Shown: in pieces, positions 34,304 to 40,916 of the stretch
How the letters are laid out: the number at the start of each line of letters is the position of its first letter
How positions within the stretch are numbered: position 1 is the first letter of the stretch
NCBI GenBank assembly: GCA_902826305.1
Contig: CADEEH010000019.1
Location: forward strand, 1 to 47,916
Direction: 5' to 3'
DNA: 47,916 bases
Source: an uncultured Burkholderiales bacterium
GTDB taxonomy: Bacteria; Pseudomonadota; Gammaproteobacteria; Burkholderiales; Burkholderiaceae_E
The notes under the pieces: model-generated
Database searches by the model: none
What the model was told of the DNA's origin: nothing
What the model saw: only the letters and a program-made list of their open reading frames with translations
Program-made: the position numbers and the translations under genes

Positions 34304-34370
34304 CTTCCTGGCTGGCTGTCGGCCCGGTCGATGCATGAGGCGCACCGTTGGTGTTGCCGACAGCAGGAAG
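34304..34370 (-). promoter_or_regulatory. Leader hairpin that sequesters the ribosome binding site
   Basis: In the minus-strand transcript CUUCCUGCUGUCGGC (34370-34356) can pair with GCCGACAGC (34323-34315) and with AGGAAG (34309-34304), leaving a 5-nt bulge and a 32-nt loop. AGGAAG is the Shine-Dalgarno of the small secreted peptide gene. The 15 Watson-Crick pairs are exact. This is the layout of an RNA thermometer, riboswitch expression platform or sRNA-opened leader. Confidence 0.6.
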
Positions 34371-34430
34371 TGTGCGCGTCGCCGTTCACGCGGCCATCGT
34401 CGAGTGGTCTCGCCTGGCCTGCGATCGGAT

Positions 34431-34476
34431 CACGAAAAGATCACGGGGCCGCGAGGTGGACACCCCGGGGCCCCGT
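34431..34476 (-). terminator. Intrinsic terminator after tctA
   Basis: On the minus strand ACGGGGCC (34476-34469) pairs with GGCCCCGT (34450-34443) around an 18-nt loop, followed after GATC by TTTT. It lies 23 bp after the tctA stop. The rest of the 200-bp gap to the secreted peptide gene holds that gene's leader and presumably its promoter. Confidence 0.6.
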
Positions 34477-34498
34477 CGTCGCGGGAATCGTGTGCCGC

Positions 34499-36016
34499 TC
34501 AGCCCGATTCCTCGCCGGCGAACGCCTCTTCGCGCTTGCGGGCGATCGACGGCAGGAACACGATCGCGAGCAGGATCACCGCGATCACCAGCAGCGTCAG
34601 CGACAGCGGCCGGGTCAGGAACACGGTCGCGTCGCCGCGCGAGATCGTCATCGCCCGCCGCAGGTATTCCTCCATCAGCTTGCCGAGCACGAAACCGAGC
34701 AGCAGCGGGGCCGGTTCGCAGTCGAGCTTCTTGAAGACGTAGCCGAGGATCGCGAACGGGATCGTCATGAACACGTCGAACACGTTGTTGTTGATCGAAT
34801 ACGCGCCGATGCAGCAGAACATCAGGATCGCCGGGTACAGCAGGCGGTAGGGCACCGTCAGCAGCTTGATCCACAGGCCGATCAGCGGCAGGTTCAGGAT
34901 CACCAGGAACAGGTTGCCGATCCACATCGAGGCGATCAGGCCCCAGAACAGCGTCGGGTTGCTGCTCATCACCTGCGGCCCGGGCTGGATGTTGTGGATC
35001 ATCATCGCCGCGATCATCAGCGCCATCACCGGCGTCGTCGGGATGCCGAGTGTCAGCATCGGGATGAACGAGGTCTGCGCGCCGGCGTTGTTGGCCGACT
35101 CCGGACCGGCGACACCTTCGATGGCGCCTTTGCCGAATCGCTCCGGCGTCCTGGACAGCTTCTTCTCGAGGGCGTAGGAGGCGAAGGATGCGAGGATCGC
35201 GCCGCCGCCGGGGAGGATGCCGAGGAACGAGCCCAGTGTCGTGCCGCGGATCGCCGGCCCGATCGAACTCATGAATTCCTGCTTGCTCGGCAGCAGGCTG
35301 CCGACGTTCTTCGTGAACACCTCGCGCTGTTCGCGCTGCTCGAGGTTCGCGATGATCTCGCCGAAGCCGAACAGTCCCATCGCAACCGCCGCGAACTCGA
35401 TGCCGTCGGTCAGCTCCGGGATGTCGAACGAGAATCGTGCGACCCCCGAGTTGACGTCGGTGCCGATCATCCCGAGCAGGAGCCCGAGCACGACCATCGC
35501 CAGCGCCTTGACGATCGAGCCGTGCGCGAGCACGACCGCGGCGATCAGGCCGAGCACCATCAGCGAGAAGTATTCGGCCGGGCCGAACTTGAACGCGATC
35601 TCCGCCAGCGGCGGCGCGAATGCGGCCAGCAGGAAGGTGGCGACCGTGCCGGCGAAGAACGAACCGAGCGCGGCGATCGACAGCGCCGGGCCGGCACGGC
35701 CGCGGCGCGCCATCTGGTAGCCGTCGAGTGTCGTCACCACCGACGAGGATTCACCGGGCAGGTTGACCAGGATCGCGGTCGTCGAACCGCCGTACTGCGC
35801 GCCGTAATAGATGCCCGCCAGCATGATCAGCGCCGAGGCCGGGTCGCTCATCTTGTAGGTGATCGGCAGCAGCATCGCGATCGTGGCCAGCGGGCCGATG
35901 CCCGGCAGCACGCCGATCAGCGTGCCGAACAGCACACCGATGAAACAGTAGAAGAGGTTCTGCGCCGTCGCCGCGACGGAGAAGCCCAGTGCCAGGTTGG
36001 AGAAGACTTCGCTCAT
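34499..36016 (-). CDS. tctA: Tripartite tricarboxylate transporter large permease subunit TctA
   Basis: A 505-residue, about 12-TM membrane protein of the TTT family. Family stretches: GVLFGTLIGVLPGIGPLATIAMLLPITY, AGIYYGAQYGGSTTAILVNLPGE, GILPGGGAILASFASYALEKKLS and GVAGPESANNAGAQTSFIPMLTLGIP. It imports a carboxylate by secondary transport with TctB and a periplasmic TctC protein. TctC is not encoded here. It starts 13 nt after tctB. Confidence 0.96.
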   Translation of the reverse strand: MSEVFSNLALGFSVAATAQNLFYCFIGVLFGTLIGVLPGIGPLATIAMLLPITYKMSDPASALIMLAGIYYGAQYGGSTTAILVNLPGESSSVVTTLDGYQMARRGRAGPALSIAALGSFFAGTVATFLLAAFAPPLAEIAFKFGPAEYFSLMVLGLIAAVVLAHGSIVKALAMVVLGLLLGMIGTDVNSGVARFSFDIPELTDGIEFAAVAMGLFGFGEIIANLEQREQREVFTKNVGSLLPSKQEFMSSIGPAIRGTTLGSFLGILPGGGAILASFASYALEKKLSRTPERFGKGAIEGVAGPESANNAGAQTSFIPMLTLGIPTTPVMALMIAAMMIHNIQPGPQVMSSNPTLFWGLIASMWIGNLFLVILNLPLIGLWIKLLTVPYRLLYPAILMFCCIGAYSINNNVFDVFMTIPFAILGYVFKKLDCEPAPLLLGFVLGKLMEEYLRRAMTISRGDATVFLTRPLSLTLLVIAVILLAIVFLPSIARKREEAFAGEESG

Positions 36017-36029
36017 GTCGTGTCCGCCC

Positions 36030-36491
36030 TCACTGGACCAGGAACTTCGGCCAGACGGGGAACTGCACTTCCAGGCCCGTCGAGAACAATCCGTAGGCGA
36101 GCAGGACCAGGACAATCGCCGAGATCGTGCTCTCCTTCCAGTGGAACTCGTGACTTGCAGAGGCGGCGACGAAGATCAGCGTGAAGACCGAGACGACCAG
36201 GCCGAGCCGCGGCAACATGAAAGCGAACAGGGCGACGCCCAGCAGGACCAGGAAGATCTCGCGCCAGCCGAACTTCGCAACCTGCGCTTCGATGGCCGTC
36301 TGGGGGAAGGCACCGGCCGAGATGATCGCCCCGAGCACCGCGAGCAGCACGCCGAGTACCGTCGGGAAGAATGCGGGGCCCATCTTCGCCGTCGTGCCCA
36401 GCGGGTAGGCCGTGCTGAACAGCACGAAGCCGACGCCGAAGGCCATGAACATCACGCCGGCCCAGAAATCCCGGTGATTGCGTATCCGCAC
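36030..36491 (-). CDS. tctB: Tripartite tricarboxylate transporter small permease subunit TctB
   Basis: A 153-residue protein with four membrane segments and the TctB-type start RNHRDFWAGVMFMAFGVGFVLFS plus MGPAFFPTVLGVLLAVLGAI. It starts at GTG, fixed by GAGGAGAG a few bases upstream. It forms the permease with TctA. It is read in the same direction as the two-component genes but separated by 167 bp that carry a large palindrome, so it likely has its own promoter under that system's control. Confidence 0.93.
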   Translation of the reverse strand: MRIRNHRDFWAGVMFMAFGVGFVLFSTAYPLGTTAKMGPAFFPTVLGVLLAVLGAIISAGAFPQTAIEAQVAKFGWREIFLVLLGVALFAFMLPRLGLVVSVFTLIFVAASASHEFHWKESTISAIVLVLLAYGLFSTGLEVQFPVWPKFLVQ

Positions 36492-36512
36492 GAGTCTCTC
36501 CTCCTCGATCTG

Positions 36513-36573
36513 ATCATCCGGCCGGGCCCGGGCCCGGCCGCCGGCGCCGCGAGGCGCAGAGTTTCCGGATGAT
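36513..36573 (-). promoter_or_regulatory. Nested inverted repeats in the tctB upstream region
   Basis: A 22-bp all-GC perfect palindrome (36519-36540, centre CCCGGG) lies inside a 9-bp inverted repeat ATCATCCGG (36513-36521) / CCGGATGAT (36565-36573), partly sharing bases. A -10-like TATCAT on the minus strand (36574-36569) overlaps the outer arm. The element begins about 20 bp upstream of the GTG of tctB. It could be a regulator site or a leader hairpin. Confidence 0.5.
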
Positions 36574-36658
36574 AGTGGCAGCCGGTCGCAAGCGGCGATC
36601 CGGGGATTCCACAGTCTGCCCGGCGCGACGCGGCGGCCGGGCGGGCGCGATGGTCGGA

Positions 36659-37309
36659 TCAGCCGGGCGGTGCCTGCTTTTCGAGCAGCCGGGCCAGTTC
36701 GACCGCGCTGCGGACCTCCATCTTCGCGAAGACGTTGGCACGGTGAACCTCGACGGTTCGCATGCTGATGCCGAGGTCGCCGGCGATCACCTTGTTCAGC
36801 TTGCCGGCGAGGATCTCGCGCATCACCTCGTATTCCCGGGCCGACAATCGCGACAGCCGGACCCTGAGGTCGGCGGCCCCGGCATTGGCCTGGATCCGTT
36901 GCTGCGATGCGGCGATCGCCTCGCCGATCCGATCGGCCAGCCGGTTGTCGTTGAACGGTTTCTCGAAGAAGTCGAACGCGCCCCGCTTGAGCGCCTCGAC
37001 CGCCATCGAGACCTCGCCGTGGCCGGTCAGGAAGATCGTGGGCACCGGGTGCCCGGGGAAGGCCGCGTGCAGCCATTCGAAGACCTCGATCCCGGACATG
37101 CCGCGCATGCGGACGTCGAGCACGATACAGCCGGGTCGGCAGGCCCAGTCGCCGCGCCCGCGCACCGCGGCCAGGAACGCCTCGCCGCTGTCGAAACGTT
37201 CACTCGCCATGCCGCGCGAATCGAGCAGGAAGGCCAGCGCATCGGCGAGCACGGCCTCGTCCTCGACCAGGTAGGCCACCGGTTCCGGGCGGCGGGCGCC
37301 GGCGTTCAT
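36659..37309 (-). CDS. FixJ/NarL-type response regulator
   Basis: A 216-residue regulator: receiver domain (VAYLVEDEAVLADALAFLLD; phospho-acceptor D65 in CIVLDVRMRG; IFLTGHGEVSMAVEALKRGAFDFFEKPF) followed by a LuxR-type helix-turn-helix (RLSAREYEVMREILAGKLNKVIA, MRTVEVHRANVFAKM). It overlaps the kinase gene by 4 bp (ATGA). The likely target is tctBA immediately downstream. Confidence 0.93.
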   Translation of the reverse strand: MNAGARRPEPVAYLVEDEAVLADALAFLLDSRGMASERFDSGEAFLAAVRGRGDWACRPGCIVLDVRMRGMSGIEVFEWLHAAFPGHPVPTIFLTGHGEVSMAVEALKRGAFDFFEKPFNDNRLADRIGEAIAASQQRIQANAGAADLRVRLSRLSAREYEVMREILAGKLNKVIAGDLGISMRTVEVHRANVFAKMEVRSAVELARLLEKQAPPG

Positions 37310-39345
37310 GCGGGCACCAGGACCGCCGCCGGGGCGGTGCGCAACGTGAAACGGAACACCGACCCGCCCCCGGGACGTGGCTCGCCGGTGAGTCGGCCGC
37401 CGAGCTGCTCGATGACCGAACGACAGAAGCTCAGTCCGATGCCCATGCCGTCGGCCTTGTCGGAGCGGAACGCGGTGAACAGCGATTCGAGCGCGGCCGG
37501 ATCGATGCCGCTTCCGCGATCGAGTACCGCCACCTCGACCCAGTGCCGCTCCTCGCCGCTGTCGGTGTCGGCGAACTGCCGGGTCTCGATCTCGAGCACA
37601 CGTCGCGCCGGCTCCGACTCGACCATCGCCTCGCAGGCGTTGCGGGTCAGGTTCAGCAGCACCTGTTCGAGCAGGATCCGGTCGCCGTGGACCACGATCG
37701 CCTCGGGCGAGCGCCACTGGCAGACGACCCCCGCCTTGGCTGCCTGCAGTCGGATCAGCGGATCGACCGCCGTCAGCAGCGAGGCCAGGTCGACCGGTTC
37801 GCGCTGCACCGCGCGGCGACGGACGAACTCGTGCACGCTGCGGATCACGCGGCCGGCACGTTCGGCCTGTTCGCGGATCCGCTGCAGCGCGCCGGCGATC
37901 GCACCGGGGCGCGGCTTGTCGAGCAGGTTCTGGCAGGCGGTGGCATAACTGGTGATCGCCGCCAGCGGCTGGTTCAGTTCGTGCGACAGCGCACTGGCCA
38001 CCTCGCCCAGCATCGCCAGTCGTGCGTTGCCCTGCAGCTGCTCCTGCTGCTGCCGGTTCAGCGCCTCGATGCGCTTCTGTTCGCTGATGTCGAGCACCGA
38101 ACTCATCCATCCGGTCTGCCGACCCGATTCGTCGATCAGCGGCGCCTCGAAGATCAGCACCGGGAATCGTTCACCGTCGCGACGCATGAAGATCGTCTCG
38201 TAGCCTTCGCGGCCGACGGCGCCGGCGAGCACCTTGGCCCGGCGCTGTTCGTACTGGTCGGCGGCCTCGGGCGCCCAGTAGGGCATCGGCGGACGGCTGC
38301 CGATCAGTTCATCGGCGCGCCATCCGGTCATCTCGCAGAACGCCGGATTGACGTGGGTGATGCGGCCGTCGAGATCCCGTGCGCGCAGTCCGGTCACCAG
38401 CGAATCCTCCATCGCCTTGCGAAACGCATGCGCCTCGCGCAGCGCCTGCTCGGCGCGGGCACGCAGCCGGATGTCCCGCGCCAGCATCAGCCCGCTGGCG
38501 ACCAGTGCCATCGTCAGCAGGATCAGCATGCCGGTCATCAGGTTCGGGATCACCCTTGGACCGTCGCTTGTGCTGTTGGCGCGAAGCACGAAGCCGGTGC
38601 CGGGCAGGTCGATCGTGCTGGATGCGGTGTAGACGCCACGGCCGCGCAGCCCGAAGGCCGCACGTGCGATCATCGCCCCGTCACTTTCGGTCAGCCAGAC
38701 CTGGTGCAGCTGCAGATAGTTCGGCGGTGCCAGCGCCTCGAGAAGCATCGGCATCGAATAGGTGGCGACCAGCGCACTCTGGCGTTCCTGGCGGGTGGCC
38801 AGCCGGGGCACCGGCACCACCAGATCCATCACGTCGAAGCCGAAATCGTCGGCGACCTGGACCCAGTACGGTTGCGAATAACGCGGCAGGCCGAGCTCGG
38901 CGGCCGAACGCATCGTCGCCAGCGGCTCGGCCGCCGGTCGCTCGCGCCGCGCCGCGGCGATCGCCTGCGCGCGCGGCACCGCGGCGTCGGCCGAGCGCAG
39001 CAGGCTGCCGGAGGATGCCCGATGCTCGAGCCGGAACAGCGCGCCGTTGCTGGCGAACAGCTGGGTGGCGGTGGCGTGGAAGGACGACTCGTCGTCGAGC
39101 ACCTGGCGGTCGGTGGCCAGCAGTTGCAGCGTCTGCAACGTCTCGCCCAGGCGCGCCTTGATCGTCAGCGCCGCCTGGTCGGTGACCTGGACCAGCCGGT
39201 CATGGGTGTCGCGACGTTCACCTTCGATCGACAGCCAGACCGCGGCGGCGAGCAGCGCCAGCACCAGCAGGACGACCACCGTGGTCAGCACGGCGAAGCG
39301 CCACGCGCTGCGTGGTTCCGAGGCGGTGGCGGGCAGGCTGGCCAT
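37306..39345 (-). CDS. PAS-containing sensor histidine kinase
   Basis: A 679-residue membrane kinase: TM1 (about residues 15-40), a periplasmic sensor of some 230 residues, TM2 (about 268-290), a PAS domain (RITHVNPAFCEMTGWRADELIG), HisKA with LGEVASALSHELNQPLAAI (phospho-His 455), and HATPase motifs NLTRNACEAM, DRGSGIDPAALESLF and GMGIGLSFCRSVIEQLGG. The layout matches kinases that sense external carboxylates. With its co-encoded FixJ-type regulator it should control the adjacent tctBA transporter. Confidence 0.92.
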   Translation of the reverse strand: MASLPATASEPRSAWRFAVLTTVVVLLVLALLAAAVWLSIEGERRDTHDRLVQVTDQAALTIKARLGETLQTLQLLATDRQVLDDESSFHATATQLFASNGALFRLEHRASSGSLLRSADAAVPRAQAIAAARRERPAAEPLATMRSAAELGLPRYSQPYWVQVADDFGFDVMDLVVPVPRLATRQERQSALVATYSMPMLLEALAPPNYLQLHQVWLTESDGAMIARAAFGLRGRGVYTASSTIDLPGTGFVLRANSTSDGPRVIPNLMTGMLILLTMALVASGLMLARDIRLRARAEQALREAHAFRKAMEDSLVTGLRARDLDGRITHVNPAFCEMTGWRADELIGSRPPMPYWAPEAADQYEQRRAKVLAGAVGREGYETIFMRRDGERFPVLIFEAPLIDESGRQTGWMSSVLDISEQKRIEALNRQQQEQLQGNARLAMLGEVASALSHELNQPLAAITSYATACQNLLDKPRPGAIAGALQRIREQAERAGRVIRSVHEFVRRRAVQREPVDLASLLTAVDPLIRLQAAKAGVVCQWRSPEAIVVHGDRILLEQVLLNLTRNACEAMVESEPARRVLEIETRQFADTDSGEERHWVEVAVLDRGSGIDPAALESLFTAFRSDKADGMGIGLSFCRSVIEQLGGRLTGEPRPGGGSVFRFTLRTAPAAVLVPA

Positions 39346-39377
39346 CGTTGTCGTCCGGTCCGCTTCGGTACCGCGTG

Positions 39378-40595
39378 TCAGTCCACGCCGCGCGCCGCGG
39401 CGATGCGGGCCTCGTCGTAGCCGAGCAGGTCGCCCAGCACCTGGCGCGTGTGTTCACCGAGCCGCGGCGGCGGTGTGGTCGCACCGATCGGGCTGTCGGA
39501 GAACCGGATCGGCGACCCGACCAGTCGCACCGGACCCGCGTCCTCGCGTTCGAGATCGACGCGCAGGCCACGCGCGATCACCTGCGGATTCTCGAACACC
39601 TGCGCCAGGTCGTTGATCGGTCCACACGGCACGCCGGCGGCCTCCAGGTCGGCGAGCCAGCGCGCCGCCGGACGACCGGCGATCATCGCCGCGAGCAGCG
39701 GCACCAGCGTCTCGCGTTCCCGCACGCGACCCGCGTTGCGGGTGAAGCGCGGATCCTCGAACAGGTCGGGCCGGCCGCCGAGCTCGCACAGACGCCGGTA
39801 CTGGTCGTCGTTGCCGACCGCCAGGATGATCCAGCCGTCCTGGGCGCGGAAGGTCTGGTAGGGGACGATGTTCGGATGGGCGTTGCCCCAGCGTCGGGGT
39901 ACGCGCCCGCTGACCAGGAAGTTGGTGTTCATGTTGGCCAGCATCGCCACCTGCACGTCCAGCAGCGCGAGGTCGATGTATTGTCCCCGGCCGCGCCGCT
40001 CCCGATCGAGCAGCGCCGCGAGCACGGCCTGGGTCGCGTACATGCCGGTCATCAGGTCGGAGACCGCGACCCCTGCCTTCTGCGGCCCGCCGCCGGGGCG
40101 TTCGTCGGCCTCGCCGGTGATCGACATGAAGCCGCCGAGTCCCTGGATGATGAAGTCGTAGCCGGCGCGGTGCGCCCAGGGGCCGGTCTGGCCGAAGCCG
40201 GTGATCGAGCAGTACACCAGCCGCGGATTGATCCGGGCGAGTGATGTGTAGTCGAGCCCGTAGCGCTCGAGCTGGCCGACCTTGTAGTTCTCCAGGACCA
40301 CGTCGCAGATCGCCGCGAGTTCGCGGATCGCCTGCTGGCCGGCCTCGCTCGCGATGTCGACCTCGACCGATTTCTTGCCCCGATTGGCGGCCAGGTAGTA
40401 GGCGGCATCGGGGGTCTCGTGGCCGTCGCGATCGGCCAGGAACGGCGGGCCCCAGCCGCGGGTGTCGTCGCCGACGCCGGGTCGTTCGATCTTGATCACC
40501 TCGGCACCCAGGTCGGCGAGATTCTGTGCACACCATGGCCCGGCCAGCACCCGCGTCAGGTCGAGCACTCGGAAGCCGGCGAGGATCGGGGCCAT
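39378..40595 (-). CDS. Family III (CaiB/BaiF) CoA-transferase
   Basis: A 405-residue CoA-transferase: FRVLDLTRVLAGPWCAQNLADLGAEVIKIERPG, AYYLAANRGKKSVEVD, VVLENYKVGQLERYGLDY, and the catalytic Asp in KAGVAVSDLMTGMYA. Family III enzymes move CoA between carboxylates. Succinyl-CoA:glutarate CoA-transferases belong here, and a link with gcdH in this window is tempting, but the genes are 35 kb apart and the substrate cannot be told. ATG at 40595; an upstream GTG at 40607 is possible. Confidence 0.88.
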   Translation of the reverse strand: MAPILAGFRVLDLTRVLAGPWCAQNLADLGAEVIKIERPGVGDDTRGWGPPFLADRDGHETPDAAYYLAANRGKKSVEVDIASEAGQQAIRELAAICDVVLENYKVGQLERYGLDYTSLARINPRLVYCSITGFGQTGPWAHRAGYDFIIQGLGGFMSITGEADERPGGGPQKAGVAVSDLMTGMYATQAVLAALLDRERRGRGQYIDLALLDVQVAMLANMNTNFLVSGRVPRRWGNAHPNIVPYQTFRAQDGWIILAVGNDDQYRRLCELGGRPDLFEDPRFTRNAGRVRERETLVPLLAAMIAGRPAARWLADLEAAGVPCGPINDLAQVFENPQVIARGLRVDLEREDAGPVRLVGSPIRFSDSPIGATTPPPRLGEHTRQVLGDLLGYDEARIAAARGVD

Positions 40596-40678
40596 GGGCA
40601 GCAGCACGGAGCAGTCGAGGTGACTGCAACTTACACGATCCCGGCCGCTGCGGGCCAGCGGCGCGGCCGGCTGCCGGC

Positions 40679-40702
40679 TTACCTCCTGTTACCTCGTTTA
40701 CC
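40679..40702. repeat. Three TTACC direct repeats at helical spacing
   Basis: TTACC occurs at 40679-40683, 40689-40693 and 40698-40702, spaced 10 and 9 bp, so on one face of the helix. A fourth related TGTAACC follows at 40719-40725. They lie about 85 bp upstream of the CoA-transferase start and just before the candidate sRNA, and could be activator sites for either. Confidence 0.4.
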
Positions 40703-40744
40703 CGCTGCCGGCTCGGATGTAACCCCGGATCGGCCTATCTTGGG

Positions 40745-40815
40745 TGCTCAGGCTCCTGGCCTGTTTCTGAGAGTCTCCTCCCCTTGATGCGCCCCGAACG
40801 GGGCGCTCTTTTTTT
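40745..40815 (+). ncRNA. Candidate small RNA ending in an intrinsic terminator
   Basis: About 70 nt with no coding potential. A 5' hairpin CAGGC-tcctg-GCCTG (40749-40763) is followed by an unpaired pyrimidine stretch CTCCTCCCC (40775-40783), complementary to Shine-Dalgarno sequences, then the terminator. TATCTT at 40736-40741 could be a -10; no -35 is evident. The rest of the 320-bp gap between the CoA-transferase and alaS holds the TTACC repeats and the alaS promoter. Confidence 0.4.
40789..40815 (+). terminator. Intrinsic terminator upstream of alaS
   Basis: GCGCCCCG-aa-CGGGGCGC (40789-40806) followed by TCTTTTTTT, a classical plus-strand terminator. No plus-strand gene lies before it for over 20 kb of annotated minus-strand genes, so it must end a non-coding transcript or act in the alaS leader. 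Confidence 0.9.
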
Positions 40816-40877
40816 CCCCGCCTGCCCGATCCCCGGCCTTTCCCCGGCCCACGCCCGGTTTGCGGCCATGCTGCCGC

Positions 40878-40883
40878 TACAAT
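40878..40883 (+). promoter_or_regulatory. Probable alaS -10 element
   Basis: TACAAT 34 nt before the alaS ATG in the context CCGCTACAATAGCG, a form typical of Burkholderiales housekeeping promoters. No good -35 is visible. If used, the alaS transcript starts downstream of the terminator at 40789-40815. Confidence 0.55.
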
Positions 40884-40916
40884 AGCGTTCTCCCAGCAAA
40901 TCAACGGCTTACTTGC

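Noticed and set aside
34331-36184. A 617-codon plus-strand open frame opposite tctA
   Set aside because: It encodes a His/Gln/Arg/Asp-rich sequence with no fold and covers the tctA-tctB junction; it is a GC-driven shadow.
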